From positions 248,001 through 312,000 of the forward strand of contig CAWJPW010000001.1 in the NCBI GenBank assembly GCA_963844845.1: 64,000 bases of DNA, read 5' to 3'. Under the pieces are notes generated by a model. That model did not search any database. It saw only the letters and a list, made by a program, of their open reading frames with translations, and was not told the DNA's origin. Source of the DNA: CAWJPW01 sp963844845 (GTDB lineage Bacteria; Acidobacteriota; Thermoanaerobaculia; Thermoanaerobaculales; Sulfomarinibacteraceae). Shown here piece by piece: positions 1 through 8,874 of this stretch (positions are counted from its first letter, which is position 1; every line of letters begins with the position of its first letter). The position numbers and the translations under genes are program-made.

Positions 1-2
1 TT

Positions 3-533
3 TGCGGGTCCAGCCCCGGCACCAGGCCGGCCTACCGCGCCGCAGCGGTCGCCCTGGGCGCCGAGCTGGCCGGACGCGGCGTCGGCCTGATCTACGGCGG
101 AGGACGCTGCGGCCTGATGGGCACGGTGGCCGACGCCGCTCTGGCAGGCGGGGGCGAGGTCGTCGGCGTGATCCCTCGTCTGCTGATGGATAGCGAGAAC
201 GCTCACCAGGGTCTTTCGCAGCTGGAAGTGGTCGAAACCCTGCACGCCCGCAAGGCCCGCATGACCGAGCTGAGCGACGCTTTCGTGGCTCTGCCCGGCG
301 GCTTCGGTACCTTCGAGGAGCTGCTCGAGGCCATCGCATGGCGGCAGGTGGGCATCCACCAGAAGCCCATCGGCCTGCTCGACGCTGAAGGCTTCTTCGG
401 CCCGTTCGTCGCCCTCGCCGACCAGGTCATAAGGGAGGGCTTCGCGATCATGCCGGAGCCCCCCTATCTACTCGCCGCGTCAGCCGCCGACCTCGTCGAT
501 CGACTTCTCATACGGCTGACTCTGGCCTCCTGA
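3..533 (+). CDS. LOG-family (lysine decarboxylase-like fold) protein, 5'-truncated
   Basis: This is the C-terminal part of a TIGR00730/LOG-family Rossmann protein; the start lies before the window. The open frame reads from base 3 (CGSSPGTRP, the family's N-terminal nucleotide-binding loop, so only a few residues are missing). It continues with IYGGGRCGLMG, RKARM and the signature PGGFGTFEE, which holds the catalytic Glu. Characterised LOG proteins release free cytokinin base and ribose 5-phosphate from cytokinin or AMP-type nucleotides; many bacterial members act as nucleotide 5'-monophosphate phosphoribohydrolases. The substrate here cannot be read from sequence. Internal ATGs, such as the one at 117, would cut off the Rossmann loop and are not real starts. 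A long GC palindrome follows the stop. Confidence 0.87.
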   Translation, partial: CGSSPGTRPAYRAAAVALGAELAGRGVGLIYGGGRCGLMGTVADAALAGGGEVVGVIPRLLMDSENAHQGLSQLEVVETLHARKARMTELSDAFVALPGGFGTFEELLEAIAWRQVGIHQKPIGLLDAEGFFGPFVALADQVIREGFAIMPEPPYLLAASAADLVDRLLIRLTLAS

Positions 534-584
534 CCCCGCCAAGACCGCGGAGGGCGGCCCCGCGCACTCGTGGCGAAACGGAGA

Positions 585-612
585 GCGGGGCGGAGCGGCC
601 GCTCCGCCCCGC
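585..612 (+). terminator. perfect 28-nt GC palindrome, terminator-like
   Basis: Arms GCGGGGCGGAGCGG (585-598) and its exact complement (599-612) abut with no loop. It lies 52 bp after the LOG-family stop and 180 bp after the convergent spondin-domain gene ends, so it could serve either direction. There is no T-tract on either side, so intrinsic termination is inferred from the stem alone. The rest of 534-792 shows nothing. Confidence 0.4.
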
Positions 613-792
613 AGCTGATCCCGCGAGGTGACCACCGGACAGAAGCCGCGATGTCGTCCCGGCGAGCTGCCCGATTCGAGGTTCGTGCTCTACGCGCTCC
701 AAGTGTCCTGCTTGGAAAATCCGAATGACCATCCACTTGTCATCGCGACCCCCGGATGCGCGAATAGCACATCGAGCACCCAAAACAGGACA

Positions 793-1521
793 TTAATGGG
801 CGCGCTCGATCCACAGGCGGGCGACCGGGTTCCGCCAGTCAAACATGGCGGGGTCGAGATCACCCACGCCGTGGATCCCGCCGTGGACGTGCACGAAGCC
901 CTCGGCGCCTTCGGTGTGGCGCACGAAGTGGCTGCCGCACGGCGGCCCGGGGATCTCCGAGCACAGCTCGGTGTTGGCCTCCGTGCCGGCGTCGTAGGCC
1001 GAGGCCCAGACCTCCACGCCTCCCGTGAGGTTGAAAGGCGCGCCCGGCCCGCAGGTGGACAGGGGAACGGCGTTCACTCCCGCAAAGGCGTCGTTGGTGG
1101 TCACGAGCATCGACACCAGGGTGAGTGCACGGCACCCGCCGGCCGCGGTGACGTCGAGGGTGACCGACTGGCCAGGAGGCAACGGGCCGTCGGCGATTGC
1201 GTAGCTGTCCACCCCGGAGCCAACCAAACCGTCGAGCATGCCGACGATCCCAGTCGTGTCGGCGTCCTCGGCGACTGCGGCGAGGGCGTCGCTTGCCGGC
1301 TGCCCGACGGTGAAGAGGTGGAGCGATGGCTCGCCCACGATCACCATCACTGGGTTCATGACCTGCGATGTGGTCACGTTGGTCACGGTCACGCTGTACG
1401 TGCGCGTGAGCCACGCCGGAAACGGCGACGCCGACGCGGGCTCGCCCGCGGCGGCGACGCCCGTGAGGGTGGCTGCCGTGAGAAGTAGTGTTCCGAGGAC
1501 GATCTGTGCCTTGGCTCGCAT
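793..1521 (-). CDS. secreted spondin-domain protein
   Basis: The 242-residue product has a Sec signal peptide (residues 1 to about 25, ending near VAAAGEPA) and then a single bacterial Spond_N-type domain. Diagnostic pieces are the opening YSVTVTNVTTSQVMNPV, the middle stretch DAGTEANTE, and the C-terminal run EGFVHVHGGIHG, GDL, DWRNPVARLWIER. Bacterial spondin-domain proteins are secreted or periplasmic and of unknown biochemical role; eukaryotic spondins bind extracellular matrix and metal. Two Cys pairs suggest disulfides in an exported protein. The ATG at 1521 follows GAGGAGAGAG at good spacing. The gene stands alone on its strand, with no partner that hints at function. Confidence 0.78.
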   Translation of the reverse strand: MRAKAQIVLGTLLLTAATLTGVAAAGEPASASPFPAWLTRTYSVTVTNVTTSQVMNPVMVIVGEPSLHLFTVGQPASDALAAVAEDADTTGIVGMLDGLVGSGVDSYAIADGPLPPGQSVTLDVTAAGGCRALTLVSMLVTTNDAFAGVNAVPLSTCGPGAPFNLTGGVEVWASAYDAGTEANTELCSEIPGPPCGSHFVRHTEGAEGFVHVHGGIHGVGDLDPAMFDWRNPVARLWIERAH

Positions 1522-1739
1522 TGCTCTCTCCTCTCTCGGGGCGAATGCCCCTCCGCCGGTCAGCGGCGGTCGTGCAGAGGTCCCCGACCGTAGTCCCGTC
1601 CGCCCCAGTGGCGGCGGCGAGCGGACACAGCTCCCCCGCTGAGCACCGAGGTCGTTCTCCTGAGAGACACGGCCATCGGCCGGGGCTCGCGCTGCTGACT
1701 CCTGCTTTGGGGGGAGATTTGCCGCCGGCGGAGAAAGAG

Positions 1740-2546
1740 TTACAGCGTCTCGGAATCGTGGGCGCAGCGACGCAATGCCCCGATGACGCGAGCCGGGTCG
1801 TCGCTCACCAGGCCGGTGGCGCCCCGCCGGACCAGGTCGCGGGCCACAGCGGGATCGTTGACCACCCAGTAGTCCGCGCGCAGACCGAGACGCCGCAGGC
1901 GACCTATGAGACCCGGGCCATCGAGGCGCACAGGGCCCGCTCGCCGCGGGATCATGGCGGCGCTCCCACGGAGCAGCCGCCGCACGAGCGCGGCGGGACC
2001 CGGCGCCGCCACCACCAACCGCACCTCACCCACCGTGAGCGCGGTCGGACCGGCATAGCCGAGGCGGCGCACGGCACGCACCACCCGCCCGTGGAAGCTC
2101 CCGATGGTCACCAGCATTTCGGCCCCGGCGCTCTGGATCAGCTCCACGAGAGATGCGGCAAGGACCGGGGCCCGGGCCTTGAGGTCCACGCTCATCGGCA
2201 CGCCGGGAAACGTCGCCAACAGCTCCTCGAACGTGGGGACGCCGAGCCCCTGCCCGGCGAAGGGCCGCGACCCGCCCGGCGCCGTGAAACCCCAGCCGGC
2301 GTCCCAGCTCCGCACCTCGGCCAGGGTGGCGTCGCGGACCCGCCGACCGACCCCGGCCATGCGCTGCCCGTCGGCATCGTGGCTGCACACCAGGACACCG
2401 TCGGCAGTGGCGTGCACATCGGTCTCGAGGGCGTCGGCTCCATCGGCAAGGGCCCGCGCGAACCCTGCGAGGGTGTTCTCCGGCAGCACCGCGGCGGCGC
2501 CGCGGTGGCCGAAGACGCGAAAAGGCTGCGGAGGTGCGGCCGCCAC
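1740..2546 (-). CDS. glycerophosphodiester phosphodiesterase (GDPD)
   Basis: A 268-residue cytoplasmic GDPD that hydrolyses glycerophosphodiesters (deacylated phospholipids) to glycerol 3-phosphate and an alcohol. The sequence opens with the family signature FGHRGAAAVLPENTL (catalytic His near residue 13), then ALETDVHATADGVLVCSHD, which supplies the metal-binding Glu/Asp and the second catalytic His. The C-terminal VNDPAVARDLVRRGATG and SDDP match the closing barrel strands. No signal peptide is visible, so it is UgpQ-like rather than periplasmic GlpQ-like. The start is GTG at 2546, 15 bp behind the cyclophilin stop, so the two are probably cotranscribed; the ribosome site is weak. Confidence 0.92.
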   Translation of the reverse strand: MAAAPPQPFRVFGHRGAAAVLPENTLAGFARALADGADALETDVHATADGVLVCSHDADGQRMAGVGRRVRDATLAEVRSWDAGWGFTAPGGSRPFAGQGLGVPTFEELLATFPGVPMSVDLKARAPVLAASLVELIQSAGAEMLVTIGSFHGRVVRAVRRLGYAGPTALTVGEVRLVVAAPGPAALVRRLLRGSAAMIPRRAGPVRLDGPGLIGRLRRLGLRADYWVVNDPAVARDLVRRGATGLVSDDPARVIGALRRCAHDSETL

Positions 2547-2561
2547 GACCCGACGCTGCGC

Positions 2562-3083
2562 CTACCCCTTCTCGTCGATGGTCACGGAGCGGATCTGCAC
2601 GGGCGTGACGGGCCGGTCGGAGCGGTCGGTGGGGATCCCCTCGATCTTCCGCAGCACGTCCATGCCGTCCGTGACCCGCCCGAACACCGGGTGCTTCGAA
2701 GGACCCGGCGAGAACCAGTCGAGGTAGGCGTTGTTGGCCGTGTTGATGAAGAACTGCGAGCCGCCGGAGTTGGGGCGACCGGTGTTGGCCATGGACAGCG
2801 TCCCCGGCTCGTTGGAGAGCTCAACCCCGGGCGGGTGCTCGTCGGGAATCGTGCCATGGGGCGGGCCGCCGGTACCGGCTCGGGGGCTCTGCGGGTCCTT
2901 GCTGTGGGGACAGCCGCCCTGGATCATGAAGCCCTTGATCACCCGGTGAAAGTGCAGCCCGTCGTAAAAGCCGCCCTCGGCGAGCTTGATGAAGTTGCCG
3001 GCAGTGACGGGCATCTCCTCGAGGAACAGCTCCACGGTGAACTGCCCCTCGGAGGTGTCGAAGATGGCATTGGGGTTCGGCAT
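2562..3083 (-). CDS. cyclophilin-type peptidyl-prolyl cis-trans isomerase
   Basis: A 173-residue cytoplasmic cyclophilin catalysing proline cis-trans isomerisation during folding. Family motifs are intact: FHRVIKGFMIQGGCP (catalytic Arg in FHR), GSQFFIN, and HPVFGRVTDGMDVL. The frame stays open upstream to 3233, but that part translates the GRGTRAA heptamer array and has no protein character. The true start is taken as ATG at 3083 (MPNPNAIFDTSEGQ), 7 bases behind AAGGGAG. No signal peptide is seen. It heads a short operon with the GDPD gene. The upstream intergenic stretch is occupied by the repeat element at 3106-3285, so any promoter lies within that element. Confidence 0.94.
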   Translation of the reverse strand: MPNPNAIFDTSEGQFTVELFLEEMPVTAGNFIKLAEGGFYDGLHFHRVIKGFMIQGGCPHSKDPQSPRAGTGGPPHGTIPDEHPPGVELSNEPGTLSMANTGRPNSGGSQFFINTANNAYLDWFSPGPSKHPVFGRVTDGMDVLRKIEGIPTDRSDRPVTPVQIRSVTIDEKG

Positions 3084-3105
3084 CGGTCGCTCCCTTCGCT
3101 GTGGA

Positions 3106-3285
3106 GAGTAAAGAGTGAAGGGTGAAGAGTAAAGGGTGGGCGCAATGGAATCTTGCTGGGCCCTGGTGGCCACGTGCGTTGCAGGCAGTTGGCCTGTCAG
3201 GAAGCCTCCCGCCTTCCGACGGCGAATCGCCACCGGCGGGGGCGGGCGGGGGGACCCTTCACTCTTTACTCTCTACTCTTCACGC
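3106..3285. repeat. MITE-like element I bounded by inverted heptamer arrays
   Basis: The left edge is four tandem units GAGTAAA, GAGTGAA, GGGTGAA, GAGTAAA (3106-3133). The right edge is the inverse: TTCACTC, TTTACTC, TCTACTC, TTCACGC (3258-3285). The 124-bp core between them, read on the minus strand, shares CCCCGCCCGCCCCCGCCG (18 nt) and GCCGTCGGA at matching offsets with the core of the element at 47083-47293. The core contains the small palindrome GGCGATTCGCC. The right array overlaps the last eight codons of the RND pump gene and supplies its TAA. No ORF or transposase is inside. Calling it mobile is inference; the inverted bracketing and the related core are directly visible. Confidence 0.6.
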
Positions 3286-6200
3286 CCCCGGTCAGGACGA
3301 GCAGCCCGGGCAGTACGACCAGCACCAACGGCACGGTGAGCACGAGCCCGGCGATGATGGCGATGGCCAGGGGCTGCAGGAGCGCAGCCCCCTGGCCGAT
3401 TCCCAGGGCCAGAGGCAGCAGGGCGAGGATGGCCGCCAGCGAGGTCATGAGAATCGGCCGGAAGCGCAGCCGGGCGGCGTCGGAGAGGGCCGCCAGCGGA
3501 TCCTCGCCGGCCCGGTTTTCCTGCCACTGCGTCATGAAGAAGATCGCTGCCTCCGACGAGATGCCGACGATCATGGTGAGCCCCATCATCGAGGAGATGT
3601 TGAGCTCGGAGCCGGTCCACCAAAGCCCTGAGAACACCGCACTCAAGGCCAGCAGGTCGGTGAAGAGGATCGCCGCCGCCACCCGCAGGTTCTCGTACAT
3701 AGCCAGCAGCAGCACGAAGACCAGGGCGGTGGCCGCAGCCAGCACCATGAGGAGCCCGCGGAACGACTCCTGCTGCTGGCGGTAGAGGCCGCCATACTGC
3801 ACGTACACCGCCTGCGGCAGGCCCACGCCCGCCACCTTGGCCTTGACGTCGCGGATCACCGAGCCCATGTCGCGCCCGGCGATGCGCCCGGTGACCGCCA
3901 CCATGGTCTTGAGGTTCTCGCGGGTGATCTGCGGCTGCCCGGTGACGAAGGCGAAGCTCGCGACCCGCCCCAGCTGCACGTCGAGTCCGCCCGGTGTGCG
4001 CAGCCGCATCCTGGCGATGCGATCCGCGCGCGCGCGGACGTCGGCGGGCGTCCAGACCCGCACGCCTACCATCTTCTCGCCCCGCTGCACCCGGGTCGCC
4101 ACCTCACCCTCCAGGGCCACGGTGGCCAGGCGCGTCACCTGGTCGGGGTCGAGCCCCAGTATCTCGGCCTTCACCCGGTCGACGCGGACGTCGAGGGCAT
4201 CGCCGGCGACAACGACGCCCGATTTCACGTCCACCACACCGGAGACGCCGGAGATCGCCTGCGCCACGCGCTCGGCCTGCGTGCGCAGGACGTCCCCGGA
4301 AGCACCGAAGAGCTTGATCTCGATGGGCTGTGGCACCGCCGTGAGGTCGCCGATGAGATCCTCCATGAGCTGGGCGAACTCCACCTCGAGGCCGGGAACG
4401 CGCTCGTGGATCTCGCGGCGGGCGTCGTCCACGACCTCGTCGATGGGCCGTCGCGGCAGCGGCTTGAGCCGCACGAAGTAGTCACCCTCGTTTGCCTCGG
4501 TAATGCCGCCGCCCAGCTGCAGCCCGGTACGGCGCGAGTAGGTGGCCACCTCGGGGATCCCCTGGAGAACCCGCTCCACCAGGCGTAGCCGGCGATCGGT
4601 CTCATTCAGGGAGGTTCCCGCCGGCGCACGGTAGTCGAGGATGAAGCCCCCTTCATCCATGGCTGGCATGAAGCCGCTGCCCACGTGGTGGTAGGCGACC
4701 CAGCCGAGCCCGAGCAACGGAGCGATCAGCACCAGCACCAGCACCGGCCGTCGGAAGAGCACTCCCAGCACCCGGGCGTGGTGATCCAGCACCCAGCCCA
4801 GCACCACGCCCACGTCGCGACGCTCGGCGTCCCGCGGACCGAGGAGCAGGTCGGCGAGCACCGGCACCGCGAGCGCCGCGAAGAGGTACGAGATCACCAG
4901 CGCCGAGGCCATCGTCACCGAGAGCGCCTTGAAGAAGGCGCCGGTAACCCCGGACAGGAAGGCCAGCGGCACGAAGATCACCACGGTCGCCAGCGATGAG
5001 CCCGTGAGAGGGCGCGTCATCTCCCTCGCCGCCTGCGGGATCACCGCGTGGGCATGCCGAGGGTCGTCTCGCAGGCGCCGCATCACGTGCTCCACCATGA
5101 CGATGCCGTCGTCGATGATGAGCCCCACCGCCGCCGCCATGCCGCCCAGGGTCATGATGTTGAGGCCGAGGCCGAGGACCTTGAGGAGCAGGGCGGTGGC
5201 AGCGAGGACCGCAGGAACCGCCAGCGAGACCACCAGCGTCGTCTTCCAGTCCCGGAGGAAGAGCAGCAGCACCACGATGGCCAGGCCCACGCCGATGGCG
5301 ATGGCGTCGCGCACCGAGCCCGCGGCGGCGGCGATGAGCTCGGACTGGTTGTACCAGGTGTGGACCTGGACATCGCTGCCCGCCAGCTTCTCGAAGGCGT
5401 CGAGCTGCTGCTCCACCTCCTGCGCGATGCGTGGGGTGTTGCCGCCCAGCTGCTGGTAGATGTTGACCAGTACCGCGTCTCGCCCGTCGGCGGTGACCCG
5501 CGTCCACTCGGGCGCGGTGGCGTCCTCGGCGACGCCCACGTCGGAGAGCACGACGACTCCGGTGGGACCCTGCCGGACGACGACCCGGGCGAGCTCGCTC
5601 ATGTCGTGGAACTGGGTGTCCGAGAGGATCAGGTAGAGCTTCTCGTCCTGCTCCAACCGCCCAACCGCCCGGACGACGTTGGCCGCGGATACCGCATGGA
5701 CGACGTCCTCGAGGGTGACGCCGGCAGCGTCGAGCCGCGCCGGATCCACCACCACCTGGTACTCCTCGGTGCGACCACCCTGGACCCGTGCCTGGGCGAC
5801 CCCGGAGACCGCGGACAGCATGGGTGCGAGGGTGTACCTGGCGAGATCGCGCAGCTGCACGAGCGACCGCGTCGGTGAGGTGAGGCTGAGGCCGATCACC
5901 GGGAAGACGGTGGGGTCCATGCGCCGGACCTCGTAGCCGAGGCCGGCGGGGAGGTTCGGCACGGCCTGGGCCACCGCCGACTCCACCTGCAGGGTCGCCG
6001 CCACCATGTCGAGGCCCCAGTCGAAGTTGACGGAGATCTCGCAGCTCCCGCGGCTGGTTGTCGAGCGCACGCTGCGCACCCCCGGCACCCCGCGCACCGC
6101 CAGCTCCAAGGGACGGGTCACCTCCACGGTCATGCGGTCGGCGGGGCGGTCGCCGGCATCGGCATTGACCACCACCCGGGGAAAGGTGGTGCGCGGGAAG

Positions 6201-6304
6201 AGGCTTACCGGCAGGCCAAGCAGTGACATCACGCCGCCGGCGGCGAGGAGCACCACGAGAAAGAGGATGCTGCGGCGGTGCCGCCTGATCCAGGGTGTGG
6301 TCAT
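3266..6304 (-). CDS. RND efflux pump, inner-membrane permease subunit
   Basis: A 1012-residue AcrB/CzcA-type proton-driven pump that exports drugs, organics or metal ions from the periplasm or inner membrane through a TolC channel. TM1 is near residues 12-30. The first periplasmic loop carries typical pore-domain text (GVPGVRSVRSTTSRG, GGRTEEYQVVVDP). TM4 has the proton-relay pair in VGLIIDDGIVMVE (Asp near residues 396-397). The second half repeats the fold (SGFMPAMDEGGFILDYRAP). In the TM10-TM11 region the text is MIVGISSEAAIFFMTQWQE, without the Lys common in AcrB, so substrate class (HAE versus HME) is left open. The ATG overlaps the adaptor's TGA (ATGA). The C-terminal VKSRE and the TAA are encoded by the heptamer repeat. 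Confidence 0.95.
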   Translation of the reverse strand: MTTPWIRRHRRSILFLVVLLAAGGVMSLLGLPVSLFPRTTFPRVVVNADAGDRPADRMTVEVTRPLELAVRGVPGVRSVRSTTSRGSCEISVNFDWGLDMVAATLQVESAVAQAVPNLPAGLGYEVRRMDPTVFPVIGLSLTSPTRSLVQLRDLARYTLAPMLSAVSGVAQARVQGGRTEEYQVVVDPARLDAAGVTLEDVVHAVSAANVVRAVGRLEQDEKLYLILSDTQFHDMSELARVVVRQGPTGVVVLSDVGVAEDATAPEWTRVTADGRDAVLVNIYQQLGGNTPRIAQEVEQQLDAFEKLAGSDVQVHTWYNQSELIAAAAGSVRDAIAIGVGLAIVVLLLFLRDWKTTLVVSLAVPAVLAATALLLKVLGLGLNIMTLGGMAAAVGLIIDDGIVMVEHVMRRLRDDPRHAHAVIPQAAREMTRPLTGSSLATVVIFVPLAFLSGVTGAFFKALSVTMASALVISYLFAALAVPVLADLLLGPRDAERRDVGVVLGWVLDHHARVLGVLFRRPVLVLVLIAPLLGLGWVAYHHVGSGFMPAMDEGGFILDYRAPAGTSLNETDRRLRLVERVLQGIPEVATYSRRTGLQLGGGITEANEGDYFVRLKPLPRRPIDEVVDDARREIHERVPGLEVEFAQLMEDLIGDLTAVPQPIEIKLFGASGDVLRTQAERVAQAISGVSGVVDVKSGVVVAGDALDVRVDRVKAEILGLDPDQVTRLATVALEGEVATRVQRGEKMVGVRVWTPADVRARADRIARMRLRTPGGLDVQLGRVASFAFVTGQPQITRENLKTMVAVTGRIAGRDMGSVIRDVKAKVAGVGLPQAVYVQYGGLYRQQQESFRGLLMVLAAATALVFVLLLAMYENLRVAAAILFTDLLALSAVFSGLWWTGSELNISSMMGLTMIVGISSEAAIFFMTQWQENRAGEDPLAALSDAARLRFRPILMTSLAAILALLPLALGIGQGAALLQPLAIAIIAGLVLTVPLVLVVLPGLLVLTGGVKSRE

Positions 6305-7392
6305 GAGCTCGAGGCCCCGTCGGCAGCGGCCACCTTCATGCCGTCGGTGAGGCTGGTGCGGCCGGTGGTAACCACCACGTCACCGGCGGCGACGCCGCTC
6401 CTCACCTCCACGAAGTCCTCGCCCTCGAGACCGAGCGCCAGCTGGGTCCAGCGCGCCCGGCCGTCGCGGATCACGAAGGCTCCGCGGTGCCCGCCGCGGG
6501 CCAGGAGAGCGTCGTGGGGCACGCGCACGGCACCCGCCGCCGAGCGCACGACGACCGTCACCCTCACCCGCGTCCCCACCACCATCCAGTCCGGCGGCGA
6601 CTCCGGCTCGATGAGCGCCTCCACCAGCTGGGTCTGCGGGTCGACCACGCGGTGCAGGCGCGCCAGCCTGGCCTGCGCCGGCCCTTCCACCGTGTCGCCG
6701 AAAACCGGGGTGAGGCGTACCTCGAGCCCCTGCTTCAGCGAGGCCGCGTCCTCGGGCTCAAAGCCGGCGCGCACCACCACCGCCCGGGAAGGCGCAATGA
6801 GCACGGCGGTGTCGCCGGGGTGCACCACCGTCCCGGCATCAACGGACGTCGCCTGCACGACGCCGGCGAAGGGCGCCTTCACCGGCTGGGGAGCACCACC
6901 GCCTGCTCCACCCATGCCGGCCAACACCGCCCTGGCGGTGGATAGCGCTTTCTCGGTCTGCTGCACCTGCTCGTTGGTGGCCAGGTGCTGCTCGCGCAGT
7001 CGCCTGACGCGCTCGAGGTCGCTCTCGGCGAACTGGGCGTCGATCTGGGCACGCTGGAACTCCAGAGTCGAGCTCGGTACCGCAGCCAGCTCCAGCAGTA
7101 CCTGGCCGTCGTTCACCGCTTCGCCGGAAGTGACCAGCAGCTTCGCCACCTGGCCCGCGCTGACGAACTGTACCCGGCGGAGCCGGTTGGGATCGAACTC
7201 CAGCGTCCCGTAGGTCACCAGCGTCTCGCTCACCGGCCCCCGGTCCACGGTGGCCAGCCCCACCGTCGCCGTCGGGCCCTGCGGCCCCTGCCGATCCACC
7301 GGCGCCGCGCCCTCCTGGCCACCACACGCCGCCAACATCACTAGAGCCGCAGCCAGGCCCGCTCGCCGCACACCTCGTTGGGTGATCCTCAC
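6301..7392 (-). CDS. RND efflux periplasmic adaptor (membrane fusion) lipoprotein
   Basis: A 363-residue MFP/HlyD-like adaptor linking the RND pump to the outer-membrane channel. The signal peptide ends in a lipobox (LVMLAACGG, lipid-modified Cys near residue 24). A lipoyl-like half-domain (FVSAGQVAKLLVTSGEAVNDGQVLLEL) is followed by a short alpha-hairpin (QRAQIDAQFAESDLERVRR to LSTARAVL), the second lipoyl half (VKAPFAGVVQATSVDAGTVV) and a beta-barrel/MP domain ending in GDVVVTTGRTSLTDGMKV. The GTG at 7392 lies 8 bases behind GGAGG, directly after the TolC stop. The short hairpin suits metal or small-solute RND systems, but this is not decisive. Confidence 0.93.
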   Translation of the reverse strand: MRITQRGVRRAGLAAALVMLAACGGQEGAAPVDRQGPQGPTATVGLATVDRGPVSETLVTYGTLEFDPNRLRRVQFVSAGQVAKLLVTSGEAVNDGQVLLELAAVPSSTLEFQRAQIDAQFAESDLERVRRLREQHLATNEQVQQTEKALSTARAVLAGMGGAGGGAPQPVKAPFAGVVQATSVDAGTVVHPGDTAVLIAPSRAVVVRAGFEPEDAASLKQGLEVRLTPVFGDTVEGPAQARLARLHRVVDPQTQLVEALIEPESPPDWMVVGTRVRVTVVVRSAAGAVRVPHDALLARGGHRGAFVIRDGRARWTQLALGLEGEDFVEVRSGVAAGDVVVTTGRTSLTDGMKVAAADGASSS

Positions 7393-7396
7393 GTCG

Positions 7397-8818
7397 TCAT
7401 CCTCCGGCTCGGTGGTTCAACAGGGCGCCCGCCTCGGTTTCGATCGCGGTACGGGTCTCGATGCGGTCCTGGGCCAGCGCCGCCAGCCGGAGCCGGGCGT
7501 CGGACAGCGCGGTGCGCACGGTCTGGTAGGTGAGCCGGTCGACGTCGCCACGCTCCACGGCCGCACGCTCGCCCGCCTCCACCTCGGCCAGCCGCCCGAC
7601 CGTCGTCTGCGCTTCCTCGATCTGGCGCCCAAGCAGGGCGTCAGATTCGAGCAGGGTGTGCAGCTGGGCCCGCACGCCCGCCACCCGCGCGGTGTACTCG
7701 TCGCGCAGCCGCTCGCGGGTCGCCCGCTCCCCGGCGATGGCCGCCTGGTTGCGGTCGAGTATCGGCAGCGCGAGGGTCACGAAGCCGCCGAGGAACTTGA
7801 GCGCGCTCTCGTTTCGCTCCCTGGCAAGCCCCACCGACAACGCCGGGAACTGGGCCAGGATCGCCGCCCGCACCGTTTCCTCCTGGGCGTCGTACCCCTT
7901 GCGCAGGGCCGCGAGGTCGAGACGGGACGCGAGCGCACCGGCCACCAGCGCGTCCGCCGTCGGAAGCTCCGGCCATGCCTGGTCCGCGGCGGCGCCGGGG
8001 TCGACCACGTCGAGCTCGAAGTCGTGGGGCAGCCCCAGGAGCCGGTTGAGCTCGCCTCGCGCGTCGGCGGCGGAGCGCGCCAGCTCATCGCGGCTGGCGG
8101 CGAGCCCTGCCACCGCCGCTCGCTGCACCCCCACGTCCTGGAGGGTTTCGTCTCCCTGCCGCATGGCCGCCTCGAGGGTCGCGGCGGTGACCCTCTCGGC
8201 CGCGAGCTCGTCCTCGACGATGCGGATCCGGCGGTCGAGCCAGCCCACGCGCTGGGTGGTGAGCCGCGCCACCTGCGCCACCCGCCATTCGCTCCACGCG
8301 ATCTCCAGATCCACCGCCGCAAGCTGGCTACTGGCCGCGGCCACCCGGGCGGAGCGCGTCACCAGCGCGTCCAACGGCTCCTCGAGGGTCTGGGACGTGA
8401 GGTTCACCGCCCCCGTGGAACCGGCGCCGTAGGGGCGTTCCGTCTGGACGCTGAGAGTCGGATTGGGCAGCACACCGGCGCCGATGAGCTGGGCCGCCGC
8501 CTCGCCGTGTCTGTCGCGCTGGGTCGCCAGGTCGGGGTTCCCCAGCACGGCCAGCACCGCCGCCTCGGCCGGGCTCAATCCATCGGAGAGGTCGACCTCG
8601 ACTGGCGGGAGCACAGGGTGCCGGAGCTCAGCCGCTGCGGCACGCAGGCGCGCGAGATCAGGGGGTGGCGGCTGCGCGAGAGCGGCGGCCTCGGGGAGCG
8701 GCTCCGCGTGGTAGGTGGCACAACCCGCAAGACCGAGACATGCGAGCGCCAGAAGGGCTCCGCGGCACCGGGGCGCAGCGTGAGACTCAGGTGTTCTGCG
8801 GGCCGCACTCGTGTCCAC
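7397..8818 (-). CDS. TolC-family outer-membrane efflux lipoprotein
   Basis: An OEP/TolC-fold channel of about 473 residues with two long helical repeats (for instance NPDLATQRDRHGEAAAQLIGAG, where typical TolC proteins carry NPDL, and TLSVQTERPYGAG). An N-terminal lipobox, CLGLAGCATYH, implies outer-membrane anchoring through an acylated Cys, as in OprM/CusC. An ATG at 8845 is in frame but has no ribosome site. GTG at 8818 is preceded by GGAG at 5-base spacing and starts just before the signal peptide, so I prefer it. Transcription order puts it between the PepSY-like lipoprotein and the adaptor, completing a tripartite pump encoded by one operon. Confidence 0.9.
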   Translation of the reverse strand: MDTSAARRTPESHAAPRCRGALLALACLGLAGCATYHAEPLPEAAALAQPPPPDLARLRAAAAELRHPVLPPVEVDLSDGLSPAEAAVLAVLGNPDLATQRDRHGEAAAQLIGAGVLPNPTLSVQTERPYGAGSTGAVNLTSQTLEEPLDALVTRSARVAAASSQLAAVDLEIAWSEWRVAQVARLTTQRVGWLDRRIRIVEDELAAERVTAATLEAAMRQGDETLQDVGVQRAAVAGLAASRDELARSAADARGELNRLLGLPHDFELDVVDPGAAADQAWPELPTADALVAGALASRLDLAALRKGYDAQEETVRAAILAQFPALSVGLARERNESALKFLGGFVTLALPILDRNQAAIAGERATRERLRDEYTARVAGVRAQLHTLLESDALLGRQIEEAQTTVGRLAEVEAGERAAVERGDVDRLTYQTVRTALSDARLRLAALAQDRIETRTAIETEAGALLNHRAGG

Positions 8819-8874
8819 GAAGTCTCCAGTCCTCGGTCTCAACATCGGCGGGGGCAGGCCTCTTCCTGGGGTCG

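Noticed and set aside
1488..3125. Long plus-strand open frame antisense to the GDPD and cyclophilin genes
   Set aside because: High GC leaves many long shadow frames; this one is Arg/His/Pro-rich, without motifs, and opposite two well-defined genes.
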